Of a stretch of 36,433 nucleotides of DNA, positions 15,696-24,131 are shown piece after piece. How positions within the stretch are numbered: the stretch's first letter is position 1; each line of letters starts with the position of its first letter. A program made the position numbers and the translations under genes. The notes under the pieces were generated by a model that did no database searches, was not told the origin of the DNA, and was given only the letters and a program-made list of their open reading frames with translations. This DNA is from Acidimicrobiia bacterium (GTDB lineage: Bacteria; Actinomycetota; Acidimicrobiia; Spongiisociales; ZC4RG35), in the NCBI GenBank assembly GCA_025922945.1, contig JAICGW010000014.1, positions 1-36,433 of the forward strand, written 5' to 3'.

Positions 15696-16706
15696 TCAGG
15701 AACCGACCGGCGGGAGTGGCCTCGCGGCGGGACCATTGATCACCGCCCCGGCGTAGTCGTAGCGGGAGCCGTGGCACGGGCAGTCCCACGTCCGGGCGCG
15801 GCTGTTCCAGCCGACCACACAGCCCATATGGGTGCAGCGGGCCGACACCAGGTAGGTCGAACCGTCGTCGTGGAGGTAGGCAGCCACCCTCTCGCCCTCC
15901 ACCTCGACGACCGCGCCTTCGCCGGGACGGAGGTCGAAGAATTGGCGACCCACGGTCTTCGCGATCAGAACGTCGCGAGGGGCCTCATGCGCCACCCGGT
16001 TGGGGACCACCCGTTGGATGTAGCGCCGAGATCCGGTCATTCCCTTGCTGCCGACCACCACTAGGTCGTGATCGCCGGCGGCTTTCGAGATCTTGACGGC
16101 CGGGTTGCCCTTGTCGACGATGAGATTCATCTCCTCGCCACCGAGACGGGCGGCAGTGTCACGAAGCACGATGTCTCCGATCAGTGGATCTCCCACGAAG
16201 ATCAGGCTGATGGCGGCTCCCAGGGCCTGCGCCAGGGCATGACCATGACGCGCCGCCTGATGGGCGGTCAGAGATCCGTCGGTGCCTATCAAAACCCTCC
16301 GATAACCCGGCGGCCGATTCTGGGGATCGCTTGTCCTCACCACCAAGATGTCGATGGGACTCTCATGAGCGACCTGGTCGGGGATGCCGCCCATCGCGAA
16401 CCGATTCCCCGACCCGATTCCGTGGTCGCCGATGACCAGGAGATCGGCGAGCCGCTCGGTAGCGGCGGTCATGATCGTCTGGGCGATTTCACCGCGCAGC
16501 TGGGCGGTCTCGGCTTCAACCCCCAGCCTCCGGGCTCGCTCCGCCGCTTCGTTCAAGATTCCGGCGCCGGCCGCCGGATCATGGCCGACGTGGATGGTGG
16601 TGAGGCTCGCCCCCAGTTGGTTGGCTAGGCGGGCGGCGACCTCCTCGGCGACGGCCGAAGTCGCTGTCCCATGCGCCCCGACCAGGATGTGGCGGTACGC
16701 GCTCAA
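15696..16706 (-). CDS. Fusion protein: two universal-stress domains plus a Rieske [2Fe-2S] domain
   Basis: About 336 aa from a TTG at 16706 that overlaps the upstream gene's stop (TTGA). Upstream frame sequence belongs to that gene's shadow. Usp domain 1 is at about 1-128, with the nucleotide-loop region around V-I-G-D-H-G-I-G-S-G. Usp domain 2 is at about 134-258, with V-V-G-S-K-G-M-T-G-S. The C-terminal Rieske domain has C291-x-H293-x2-C296 and C309-x-C311-H312, meaning both cluster ligand pairs plus the two disulfide cysteines of the high-potential cytochrome bc1-type fold. There is no signal peptide, so it is cytosolic or bound to its membrane neighbour. A Usp-Rieske fusion suggests redox-linked stress sensing; this is inference. 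Confidence 0.85.
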   Translation of the reverse strand: MSAYRHILVGAHGTATSAVAEEVAARLANQLGASLTTIHVGHDPAAGAGILNEAAERARRLGVEAETAQLRGEIAQTIMTAATERLADLLVIGDHGIGSGNRFAMGGIPDQVAHESPIDILVVRTSDPQNRPPGYRRVLIGTDGSLTAHQAARHGHALAQALGAAISLIFVGDPLIGDIVLRDTAARLGGEEMNLIVDKGNPAVKISKAAGDHDLVVVGSKGMTGSRRYIQRVVPNRVAHEAPRDVLIAKTVGRQFFDLRPGEGAVVEVEGERVAAYLHDDGSTYLVSARCTHMGCVVGWNSRARTWDCPCHGSRYDYAGAVINGPAARPLPPVGS

Positions 16707-17170
16707 AACGGTTTCATGACCATCAGATAGACGATAAAAAGCAGAGCAACGAAGCCGGTCCCGGCAGTGAGGATCGGGTTGCCCGAGTTGAGCACCCGGG
16801 AAAAGTCGTCCCGTGAAACGGTGGTTCCGCTGGCCATGAGCTCGAGGACCATGCGGACGCGCCGGAAGTGACCCCGAGCCATGGGAAACATCAGGATCCC
16901 GACGGCGATCAGCAAACCCAGCGAGACCCAGATCCACCCCTGGGTGAACCACTGGCCTCGGATCCCCGCAGCGATCCCACCCACCAAAAGCAACAAAGTC
17001 GAGATGTAGAAGGCGCTCACCGTGGCCGCGCTGAGCTGGAGGATCCCGGCGACCTGCTGCGGATCACGGATGCGACGCATGAGAAGGGTTGCCGCCATCG
17101 AGGTGCCGTGGGCCGCCACGAAGCCCACCACGCCCACCAGATGAATGAACACCCACCATCCATAGCTCAT
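16703..17170 (-). CDS. Four-helix membrane protein, DUF2269-like, coupled to the Usp-Rieske gene
   Basis: About 155 aa from an ATG at 17170; a TTG 12 codons upstream is possible, and neither has a good ribosome site. Hydrophobic helices lie at about residues 4-24, 50-70, 80-100 and 132-153. An H-L-V-G-V-V-G-F-V-A-A-H-G motif in helix 1 has two histidines one face apart, which could bind haem, as in some DUF2269/DUF2231-like proteins, but this is speculative. Its stop overlaps the start of the Usp-Usp-Rieske gene by four bases, so the two products are probably made in step and may form one membrane redox unit. Confidence 0.72.
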   Translation of the reverse strand: MSYGWWVFIHLVGVVGFVAAHGTSMAATLLMRRIRDPQQVAGILQLSAATVSAFYISTLLLLVGGIAAGIRGQWFTQGWIWVSLGLLIAVGILMFPMARGHFRRVRMVLELMASGTTVSRDDFSRVLNSGNPILTAGTGFVALLFIVYLMVMKPF

Positions 17171-17253
17171 CGCCACGAGTTTTCTACGGTTGGCGAGGGC
17201 GGTCAATCCGGGTGGCGTGGGGAAGGGGGACGTCTATTTGCCATCAGGACTCT

Positions 17254-18126
17254 CTAATTCGATAACGCTCGATACCAAGTGGCCGTGGACGTCGGTCGGA
17301 ATCCGACACTTTGGTACAGGGCGGCGGCGGCATCGGTTTCGTAGGAGATCTTGACCCGGTCGGCGCCTCTCCCGATAAGTCGATCGGTTCCGGTGCACAG
17401 CATTGCTCGGGCGAGACCTCGCCGTCGGAATTCGTCCTCGACTCTGACCGGTTCGACGAGTCCCACCCTTGTGGTCGGGTCGAACCAGTAGAGCGAGTAG
17501 CCGGCGACCTTGCCATCGGAGGTCTCGACCGCGAGGTCGAGCGCCGGGTCGTAGAGCGGACACTGAGCGAGCCGCTGCGCCACCCCGTTCCCGTTTCGAC
17601 GTCGCAGAGGATGGGGGGTGTCCCGCCGCTGAGTGCGATCGACGAGTTGGAATCCCGGAGGAAGCGCCGACACGGTCGGAGGACCAGCGGCATCCATCCA
17701 GGCAGTGCTGTCGTGGCGGCCAGGGATGAGCTCGGATCGCTGGGCCAGCTCGGTAAAGGTTCGGTCGTCATCACTCACTGGTACTTCGAACCCCGTTTCC
17801 GAGTGGCTAGCGGCGTGCTCGATCGCCCGGGTCCACACGACATTGGTCTCGGGATCTGACGCCCCGGGGACGACGACTGGGTCGCATTGCCAGGCGTCAT
17901 CGGTCCAGCTTGTGATGAGGACTCCGGCGACCGGCCCCTCGTCGTCGACCCAGAAGATCTTCTCGATCTCATCGGAGCGCCGCGGCGTGCGCCACCACCA
18001 CTGCACGTCGGCGGCTTCCCAGAGGCCGGCGTGAGGGTCGGCTCGGCGAGCACGTTGCAACAGCTTGGTCGCCAGCAAGAGTGCTTCATGCCCTGCTGCC
18101 CTGACCTCACTCACCGACACGTCCAA
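17254..18126 (-). CDS. GNAT-family N-acetyltransferase
   Basis: A 290-aa protein. The C-terminal half (about 160-288) is a GNAT domain: V-R-V-E-D-E-F-R-R-R-G-L-A is the acetyl-CoA-binding region, and A-L-Y-Q-S-V-G-F is the usual late helix-strand. The N-terminal half (about 1-150) looks like a degenerate second GNAT domain, as in tandem-GNAT proteins. The acceptor cannot be predicted. It stands alone on its strand, divergent from the DUF488 gene. Confidence 0.82.
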   Translation of the reverse strand: MDVSVSEVRAAGHEALLLATKLLQRARRADPHAGLWEAADVQWWWRTPRRSDEIEKIFWVDDEGPVAGVLITSWTDDAWQCDPVVVPGASDPETNVVWTRAIEHAASHSETGFEVPVSDDDRTFTELAQRSELIPGRHDSTAWMDAAGPPTVSALPPGFQLVDRTQRRDTPHPLRRRNGNGVAQRLAQCPLYDPALDLAVETSDGKVAGYSLYWFDPTTRVGLVEPVRVEDEFRRRGLARAMLCTGTDRLIGRGADRVKISYETDAAAALYQSVGFRPTSTATWYRALSN

Positions 18127-18209
18127 CTCCTCAATCGTCGCGGTCTCAACGTAACCTGTCAGCTCGGCGACAGCTCGCCTCCAGCATCAACGAGCTGCTT
18201 GAGAGGTAA

Positions 18210-18581
18210 TTGGCAACTGTGTCTTTCTCAATTCATCGCATCTATGAAAAGGCGATCCCTCCAGGGAGAAGGGTTCTGGTTGATCGGCTCTGGCCTCGTG
18301 GGGTGAAAAAGAGCGAGGCGCGTCTCGATGAGTGGTTGAAGGACGTCGCTCCCAGCACTGAATTGCGCCGGTGGTATGGCCACGAGCCCACCAAATTTGA
18401 GGAGTTCGCCCGCCGCTATCTCGTCGAGCTCGAACGTGGCCCCGCCGCCGTCGCCGTGCGTCATCTTCGAGATCTATCCCGTGAGGGCGAGGTGGTTCTG
18501 CTCACGGCGACGCGCGATGTTGACCATTCCGGGGCGCGGGTGCTGACTGATCATCTCATCTTCCTGACAGACCGTTCTTGA
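18210..18581 (+). CDS. DUF488-family protein
   Basis: A 123-aa protein with a near-consensus family core: V-L-V-D-R-L-W-P-R-G-V, then W-L-K-D-V-A-P-S-T-E-L-R-R-W-Y, F-E-E-F-A-R-R-Y and a late L-L-T-A-T-R-D. The family is widespread and of unknown biochemical function. The start is either the TTG at 18210 (GAGAGG 4 nt upstream) or the GTG at 18219. The 208 bases after it (18582-18789) hold no gene that I can support. Confidence 0.87.
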   Translation: MATVSFSIHRIYEKAIPPGRRVLVDRLWPRGVKKSEARLDEWLKDVAPSTELRRWYGHEPTKFEEFARRYLVELERGPAAVAVRHLRDLSREGEVVLLTATRDVDHSGARVLTDHLIFLTDRS

Positions 18582-18789
18582 GCAGCCAGCTAGCCGGAAC
18601 GCTCGTGACCCGCCTTGTCGTGACCTGGGGTTTGGGATTCACATCTTCTCACCGGGCAGCTCGTTCGCCTTCGCTAGCTCGGCTGTCAACGAGCGGAGCC
18701 GCGTAACCTGACGTCATGTTTATGCAGGAGGGATAGATAGCTCGGGTAAGCACCTACCTCTTCTGTGCAGAACGGGTGGACGGCTTGTC

Positions 18790-19506
18790 ATGACAGCTCA
18801 GCTCGCCCATCTCCGCTTCGATGCGAACGACCCGCGCCGTCTCGCTCGGTTCTGGGCGAGCAACTTGGGCTGGGAGATTGACGAGGAAACCAACGGCGAG
18901 ATTCGCGTGTTGCCCACGGATGGCACGCCCTTCTTCCTAACCTTCTTCCAAGTCCCGGAACCGAAGGCCAGCAAGAATCCGATCCATCTCGATTTGGTTA
19001 GCGAATCCGTCGACCACCAGCGGGAGGTCGTCGACCGATTAACTGCACTCAGCGCCGAGCGCGTCGACATCGGGCAAGGTCCAGATGCCGAACACATCGT
19101 GCTGGCCGACCCCGAAGGCAACGAGTTCTGCATCGTCATCCGTGGAGAGTTCCTCGCCGACACCGACTACATCGGAGCCGTCGTCTTCGAGCCCGCCAAT
19201 CCAGTGACCGGCTACTTCTGGGGGGAGGCGATCGGATGGTCGGTGGTCTACGACCAGGATGGCGATGTTGCCATTCGGGCTCCGGATGGCCGAGGGCCCT
19301 TCATCACGTTCGGGCCTCCCCGGGTAGTGGCGAGTGGAAAGAACCGCCTCCACCTCGACCTGTTGGCAGATGATCAAGCCACCGAGGTCGATCGGCTCAT
19401 CGCTCTCGGCGCCACCAGGATCGACCCTGGTCGGGATCACATGCTCAGGGCCGAGTTGACCGATCCCGACGGAAACGCGTTTTTCGTGCTCGGTCGGCAG
19501 AACTAG
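18790..19506 (+). CDS. Two-domain VOC (glyoxalase-like) protein
   Basis: A 238-aa protein made of two vicinal-oxygen-chelate modules, about residues 1-118 and 125-238. Each shows the family pattern: an opening V-x-F or L-R-F strand, an R-L-A-R-F-W-A-x-N-L-G-W helix, an I-H-L-D-L or L-H-L-D-L metal-site strand, and a closing D-P-E-G-N-E-F or D-P-D-G-N-A-F. VOC proteins include glyoxalases, dioxygenases and drug-binding resistance proteins, and the substrate here is unknown. It converges on the cNMP-binding gene with 53 nt between the stops. Confidence 0.82.
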   Translation: MTAQLAHLRFDANDPRRLARFWASNLGWEIDEETNGEIRVLPTDGTPFFLTFFQVPEPKASKNPIHLDLVSESVDHQREVVDRLTALSAERVDIGQGPDAEHIVLADPEGNEFCIVIRGEFLADTDYIGAVVFEPANPVTGYFWGEAIGWSVVYDQDGDVAIRAPDGRGPFITFGPPRVVASGKNRLHLDLLADDQATEVDRLIALGATRIDPGRDHMLRAELTDPDGNAFFVLGRQN

Positions 19507-19559
19507 CGGGGCCTCCTCGACCGCCGACAGCCGATTCACGACGAGTTGACCGGAGTGAT

Positions 19560-20204
19560 CTAGCGAGTCGCCCTTCGGGACCCGCCGGGCGACATCGTCG
19601 AAGCTCGGACGTCTTCGAGGACCAGGCCGGAGACAAGGCGAATGAGGAAGAAGCCGAACTTCGGGTTTTGGTAGTAAAGCTCGAGGGTCTTTTCGCGCGA
19701 GATCGACCACAGGCGACAATCTTCCGCGCACACCGCGCTCAAGGCGCGAACGCTCTGTCCAGCAAACAAGCCCACCTCGCCGAAGATCTCTCCGACGCCG
19801 ATGTGCTTGTCGATCTCGGGGAAGTGGACGCGCCCCTCCTGGATCATGAACAGACGGTCGGCCCGATCACCTTGCCTGAACAGCACGCTTCCCTTCTGAT
19901 GCACTTCGGTCTTCATATAGGGGATGAGCGCCTGAAGGACATCCTCGTCGGTTGCCTCCTGGACGGCTCGCGACAATCGAGTTAGCTGGCGGAGCCGAAG
20001 GAGATTTAGGGGAAGGAGGCTCGCGTGGAGGACGAGTATCGGATAGACCCGATCGAAGATGCCGTAGGTGATTCCCAGCAGTGCGTAAGTGATGAAAGCG
20101 ATGTTGCTGACGATGGCGACGATCCGGAGTGGGATCATCGTTTTCATGAAGAAGGACGAAAAGACGAGAACGGCTGCGATCCACGCTGTTATCACGAGCC
20201 ACAT
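19560..20204 (-). CDS. Membrane-anchored cyclic-nucleotide-binding protein (Popeye-like layout)
   Basis: About 214 aa from an ATG at 20204, with GTGAGG 5 nt upstream. The frame extends to 20258 without support. Three hydrophobic helices occupy residues 3-20, 26-48 and 50-70. A cyclic-nucleotide-binding domain of the CRP/PKA type follows at about 90-205. The phosphate-binding cassette keeps F141-G-E143 and R153, the residues that contact the ribose and phosphate of cAMP. There is no DNA-binding or enzyme domain. The three-helix plus cNMP-domain order recalls Popeye proteins. It is a likely readout of cAMP made by the cyclases at 14319 and 27637; that link is inference. It is divergent from the FAD monooxygenase. 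Confidence 0.83.
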   Translation of the reverse strand: MWLVITAWIAAVLVFSSFFMKTMIPLRIVAIVSNIAFITYALLGITYGIFDRVYPILVLHASLLPLNLLRLRQLTRLSRAVQEATDEDVLQALIPYMKTEVHQKGSVLFRQGDRADRLFMIQEGRVHFPEIDKHIGVGEIFGEVGLFAGQSVRALSAVCAEDCRLWSISREKTLELYYQNPKFGFFLIRLVSGLVLEDVRASTMSPGGSRRATR

Positions 20205-20296
20205 CTGGACCTCACCGACTCTCCAGGTCCCCAGCGACCTTAGCGTCGCGGGCCGCACCGGGCAGTGGGCGGAGGCGTTTCCAGGGGGGAGCAGCG

Positions 20297-21763
20297 ATGA
20301 CCGATCATGAGGTCGTGATCGCAGGAGGCGGCCCCACTGGGCTAATGCTGGCCGCCGAGTTGGCGTTAGCTGGGATCGACGCGGTCATCGTCGAACGACG
20401 TGCCAACCAGGAGCTCGATGGATCGCGATCGGGGGGCCTCCACTCCCGCACGATCGAGGTCCTCGATCAGCGTGGCATCGCTGATCGGTTCCTGGCAGAG
20501 GGCCAGGTGCACCCTTTTGTCGGCTACGCCGGGACCTTCTTGGATATCAGCGACTTCCCCACGCGCCACAACTACATCCTGGCGCTCTGGCAAAGCCGCA
20601 TTGAGCCCATCCTGGCCGACTGGGTGCTCGTCGACCTCGGAGTCCCGATTCTCCGTAGCCGTGAAGTCTTCGGTTTCGCTCAGGACGAGACCGGTGTCGA
20701 TATCCACCTCGCCGACGGCGCCTCGCTTCGGGCCGAGTACCTCGTCGGCTGCGACGGGGGCCGCAGCGTGGTTCGAAAGGCGGCCGGCATCGAATTCCCC
20801 GGGTGGGACCCCACGACCAGCTTCATGATCGCCGAAGTCGAGATGGACGAGGAGCCGGAGATCGGCATGCGCCCCGAGGGTGGCGGCATTGGCCCGGTCA
20901 ACCGGGAGAAGGGAGGAGGGCCTTACGGGGTCGTGTTGCTGGAGAAGCAGATCGAGCACGCCAGCGAGCCCACCCCGGAAGACCTGAGGAAGGCACTCGT
21001 GGCCGCCTATGGAACCGACTTCGGGATGCACAGCCCGACCTGGATCTCTCGATTCACCGACATGACCCGGCAGGCAGCCATCTATCGGGCGGGACGGGTG
21101 CTGCTCGCCGGCGATGCTGCCCATGTGCACGGTCCGCAAGGCGGCCAGGGCCTCAACACCGGCGTCCAGGATGCCGTCAACCTGGGATGGAAGCTGGCCC
21201 AGGTGGTGAAGGGGATCTCACCCGAAAGCCTTCTCGATACCTACCACGCCGAACGGCATCCGGTCGGGGCCCGGGTCTTGCAGAACACCATGGCCCAGGT
21301 AGCCCTCCTTCGCATCGACGAACGGAGCCGAGCCCTTCGCAGCACCGTGCTCGAGCTGCTGGCCATGGACGAACCCCGCAAGCGCATCGCCGGGATGATC
21401 TCCGGACTCGACATCCACTATGACCTCGGAGAGGGACACCCGCTTCTCGGGAGGCGGATGCCCGACCTCGACCTCCAGACCGCCGACGGCCCCACGCGCG
21501 TCTACACCCTGTTGCATGACGCCAGGGGAGTGCTTCTCAACCTCGACAACCCGGGCTTCGACATTTCACCGTGGGCGGGTCGAGTCCGGCTGGTCCAGGC
21601 CCGCCATGATGGCCATTGGGAACTCCCGGTCCTGGGCGAAATCGCCGCCCCTCGAGCCGTATTGATCCGACCCGACGGGTATGTCGCCTGGGTTGGAGAA
21701 CTAACGGATGCAAACCTGCCATCAGCAGTTGAAACTTGGTTTGGAGCGGCCTCTCCGGCCTAA
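20297..21763 (+). CDS. FAD-dependent aromatic monooxygenase, Rox-like
   Basis: A 488-aa protein with GGGGGGAG before its ATG. It is a class A flavoprotein hydroxylase: the FAD-binding G10-G-G-P-T-G15 fold, the D-G-G-R-S motif near 154-158 that contacts FAD and NAD(P)H, and G272-D273-A-A-H for the FAD ribityl chain, followed by G-G-Q-G-L-N-T-G. A thioredoxin-like C-terminal domain (about 400-485) ends in R-P-D-G-Y-V-A-W-V-G. The sequence runs closely along rifampicin monooxygenases (Rox) and polyketide hydroxylases as I recall them. Rifamycin inactivation is possible, but other aromatic substrates fit equally well. Confidence 0.87.
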   Translation: MTDHEVVIAGGGPTGLMLAAELALAGIDAVIVERRANQELDGSRSGGLHSRTIEVLDQRGIADRFLAEGQVHPFVGYAGTFLDISDFPTRHNYILALWQSRIEPILADWVLVDLGVPILRSREVFGFAQDETGVDIHLADGASLRAEYLVGCDGGRSVVRKAAGIEFPGWDPTTSFMIAEVEMDEEPEIGMRPEGGGIGPVNREKGGGPYGVVLLEKQIEHASEPTPEDLRKALVAAYGTDFGMHSPTWISRFTDMTRQAAIYRAGRVLLAGDAAHVHGPQGGQGLNTGVQDAVNLGWKLAQVVKGISPESLLDTYHAERHPVGARVLQNTMAQVALLRIDERSRALRSTVLELLAMDEPRKRIAGMISGLDIHYDLGEGHPLLGRRMPDLDLQTADGPTRVYTLLHDARGVLLNLDNPGFDISPWAGRVRLVQARHDGHWELPVLGEIAAPRAVLIRPDGYVAWVGELTDANLPSAVETWFGAASPA

Positions 21764-21775
21764 GGGAACCCCGAC

Positions 21776-22423
21776 TTGGCTCCGGTCCTCCAAGCCTTCG
21801 ATCCGACGCTCCTAGTCGTCCTCAATCTGGCGGGGACGTTCGTATTCGGGCTCAGCGGTGGACTGGCGGGGGTGCGGGCCCGACTCGATGTGTTCGGCGT
21901 GGTGGTACTGGCGGCGGTCGTAGGTCTCGCCGGAGGCATCACGCGCGACGTCCTCATCGGCCTTCCGGCACAGGCGTTTCGAGACTGGGGCTACCTCACG
22001 ATCGCGATCCTTGCCGGCGTCGTGACGTTGCTGGCACCCGCCGCCCTCACCAGGCTCGAGCGTCCAATCCTCGTGTTCGACGCAGCTGGGCTCGCTCTGT
22101 TCTGCGTTACGGGCGCCAGCACAGCCTTGGACCATGGCGTCGCGCCAATCGGTGCGGTCGTGCTCGGTGCGATCACTGGCATCGGGGGCGGTGTGCTTCG
22201 TGACATCCTGGTGAGAGAAATTCCGGTTGTACTCCGTACCGGGCTGTACGCGATTCCGGCACTCCTCGGGGCGGCAATCGTCGTCATCGCTTCCGCAAGA
22301 GGATCACACAACCTCGCGTTCCCGATCCTCGGTGCCGCAGTTTGTTTCGCCATCCGTGTCGCGGGCGTATATTTCAACTGGAAGGTGCCCCGCCCTCCGG
22401 CGGCACATGACGAGGGTCGCTGA
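21776..22423 (+). CDS. TRIC-family (UPF0126/YadS-type) cation channel
   Basis: A 215-aa protein from a TTG 12 nt after the monooxygenase stop, so probably cotranscribed. It consists of two repeats of the UPF0126 domain, each with a G-G-x2-R-D loop (G-G-I-T-R-D near 59-64 and G-G-V-L-R-D near 145-150), and about seven hydrophobic helices. Prokaryotic TRIC channels are trimeric K+/Na+-conducting proteins; some relatives are described as glycine transporters. The C-terminus is short, polar and histidine/proline-containing. Confidence 0.85.
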   Translation: MAPVLQAFDPTLLVVLNLAGTFVFGLSGGLAGVRARLDVFGVVVLAAVVGLAGGITRDVLIGLPAQAFRDWGYLTIAILAGVVTLLAPAALTRLERPILVFDAAGLALFCVTGASTALDHGVAPIGAVVLGAITGIGGGVLRDILVREIPVVLRTGLYAIPALLGAAIVVIASARGSHNLAFPILGAAVCFAIRVAGVYFNWKVPRPPAAHDEGR

Positions 22424-22499
22424 ACCCGCTGCCAGCGAGACCGGAGAACACCGACTGCGTAGGCGTCGACCCGGCGTACCCTGCGCCTGAGGGAGGAGC

Positions 22500-23243
22500 A
22501 TGATGTCACGCTTCGAAGGGAAAGTGGCTTTGGTCACCGGGGCGGCCAGCGGAATCGGCAGAGAGACCGCCCTGAGACTGGCGCGCGAGGGCGCCGCGGT
22601 GGTGGTGGCCGATATCCAGCAGGAATCGGGCGACAAGGTGGTTGCGGAGATCAAAGAAGCTGGCGGGCGAGCCATCTTCTTCCGCCTCGACGTTGCCAGC
22701 GAAGGCGCCTGGTCAGAGGCGATTTCCCGGACAGAAAGCGAGTTCGGAGGCCTCAATATTCTCGTCAACAACGCCGGCATCGGCGATAACGACCCAATCG
22801 AAGTGACATCGAAGCAAACCTATGACCGCGTTATCGCGATCACGCAAACCAGCGTTTTCTTGGGACACAAGGCGGCGAGCGCAGCGCTTAAGAAATCCGG
22901 AAATGGTGCGGTCGTCAACGTCAGCTCGATGTTCGGCATCGTCGGCGGATTTGGAACTTCTCCTGCCTATCACGCCGCCAAAGGTGCAGTGAGGCTGTTG
23001 ACCAAGAGCACCGCCCTGGCGTGGGCAAAAGAGAATGTGCGCGTGAACTCGGTTCACCCTGGCTTCGTAGAGACGCCGATTCTGGGGGATACCGACCCCG
23101 ACATGTTGGCCAACCTGACACCGATGGGTCGACTCGCTCAGCCGGAGGAGATCGCGGCCGCGATCACATTCTTGGCCAGCGATGATGCATCGTTCATTAC
23201 CGGTGCCGAATTCGTGGTAGACGGGGGCTACACCGCCGGCTAA
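22500..23243 (+). CDS. Short-chain dehydrogenase/reductase (SDR)
   Basis: A 247-aa classical SDR with GGGAGGAG before two adjacent ATGs. The dinucleotide motif T-G-A-A-S-G-I-G is near residues 14-21. N-N-A-G is present, the catalytic residues are S143, Y157 and K161 (Y-H-A-A-K), and the end is G-A-E-F-V-V-D-G-G-Y-T. An acidic residue after beta-2 (V-V-A-D-I) favours NAD(H) over NADP(H). It resembles cyclopentanol-dehydrogenase-type SDRs, but the substrate is unknown. It is the first gene of a rightward run that continues to the cyclase fusion. Confidence 0.88.
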   Translation: MMSRFEGKVALVTGAASGIGRETALRLAREGAAVVVADIQQESGDKVVAEIKEAGGRAIFFRLDVASEGAWSEAISRTESEFGGLNILVNNAGIGDNDPIEVTSKQTYDRVIAITQTSVFLGHKAASAALKKSGNGAVVNVSSMFGIVGGFGTSPAYHAAKGAVRLLTKSTALAWAKENVRVNSVHPGFVETPILGDTDPDMLANLTPMGRLAQPEEIAAAITFLASDDASFITGAEFVVDGGYTAG

Positions 23244-23249
23244 GGCGGA

Positions 23250-23678
23250 ATGCCGGGTATGGGTGTCGACCTTGACGAATTGCGCTGGCTGCGCCGGGCC
23301 CGCGACCAGATGGACCGTGAGTATGCGCAGCCGCTCGACGTGGCGGCGCTCGCCCGGACCGCCTCGATGTCGCCCGCCCACTTCAGCCGCCGCTTCCGGG
23401 CGGTCTACTCCGAAACGCCGTACTCGTATCTGATGACCCGACGCATCGAGCGGGCGAAAGCATTGCTCCGTCGGGGTGATCTGAGTGTGACTGAGGTGTG
23501 TTTCGCGGTGGGCTGTACCAGCCTCGGCTCCTTCTCCGCCCGCTTCACCGAGCTTGTCGGAGAATCGCCGAGCGCCTACCGGTCTCGCAATCATGAAGAG
23601 CTACTCGCCTTGCCCCACTGCCAGATGATGGTGGTGACACGGCCGCGGAAGATGGGTGCCGGCAGCGCTCCCAAGTGA
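23250..23678 (+). CDS. AraC-type transcriptional regulator, DNA-binding domain only
   Basis: A 142-aa protein starting 6 nt after the SDR stop (ATG at 23250 or 23259). Two AraC helix-turn-helix units cover about residues 15-112: A-A-L-A-R-T-A-S-M-S-P-A-H-F-S-R-R-F and V-T-E-V-C-F-A-V-G-C-T-S-L-G-S-F-S-A-R-F. There is no sensing domain, so it resembles the SoxS/MarA size class. Short AraC genes next to VOC genes are a common actinobacterial pair, and the next gene is a VOC protein that may serve as target or ligand handler. Confidence 0.87.
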   Translation: MPGMGVDLDELRWLRRARDQMDREYAQPLDVAALARTASMSPAHFSRRFRAVYSETPYSYLMTRRIERAKALLRRGDLSVTEVCFAVGCTSLGSFSARFTELVGESPSAYRSRNHEELLALPHCQMMVVTRPRKMGAGSAPK

Positions 23679-23726
23679 GCAGTTTTGGAGAAGCAATTTT
23701 CTGAGCCCGCGCGTAGTGTCGGTGTT

Positions 23727-24131
23727 ATGACCATTTCACTCAGCCATGTGCACATCCTCGTCGACGATCCCGATGCCGCCCTCGCCTTCTACCGCGACAC
23801 CCTCGGCCTGAAGGTGCAGAACGAAGTCGAGAACGGCGGCTTCCGCTGGATCACTCTTGCTACCGACAGCCAACCCGAGATCCAGATCGTGTTGTCGCAA
23901 CCCCATGCTGGCCGCTCCCAGGAGGATGGCGATGCGATCGCCGCTCTCCTGGCGAAGGGCGAGTTGGGTCCGGCGTTTTTCCGAACCGACAATCTCGACG
24001 CCACCTTCGAGAAGGTCGCCGCGGCCCCCGGCGTCGAGGTGCTCTCGGAGCCTGCCGACCAGTTCTGGGGGGTCCGCGACGCCGCGGTCCGGGACCCCGC
24101 CGGCAACATGCTTCGGATCGAGCAGGGCTAA
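23727..24131 (+). CDS. VOC (glyoxalase-like) protein paired with the AraC regulator
   Basis: A 134-aa protein from an ATG at 23727; the 14 codons upstream in frame look non-coding. It is a single VOC module with H-V-H-I-L-V-D-D-P-D-A-A-L-A-F-Y-R-D-T-L-G-L, a central F-R-W-I-T-L strand and an end of V-R-D-P-A-G-N-M-L-R-I-E. Possible ligands are the early histidines and the late Glu. It could bind or modify a small toxic molecule controlled by the AraC gene. Its stop overlaps the next start region as TAAATG. Confidence 0.84.
   Translation: MTISLSHVHILVDDPDAALAFYRDTLGLKVQNEVENGGFRWITLATDSQPEIQIVLSQPHAGRSQEDGDAIAALLAKGELGPAFFRTDNLDATFEKVAAAPGVEVLSEPADQFWGVRDAAVRDPAGNMLRIEQG

Noticed and set aside
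16707-16952. N-terminal extension of the Usp-Usp-Rieske frame
   Set aside because: It is an alternate frame of the coupled membrane protein gene, and Usp sequence starts at the TTG at 16706.
22713-23594. A 293-codon minus-strand frame opposite the SDR and AraC genes
   Set aside because: Both opposite genes are certain from their motifs, and the frame shows no family features or ribosome site.
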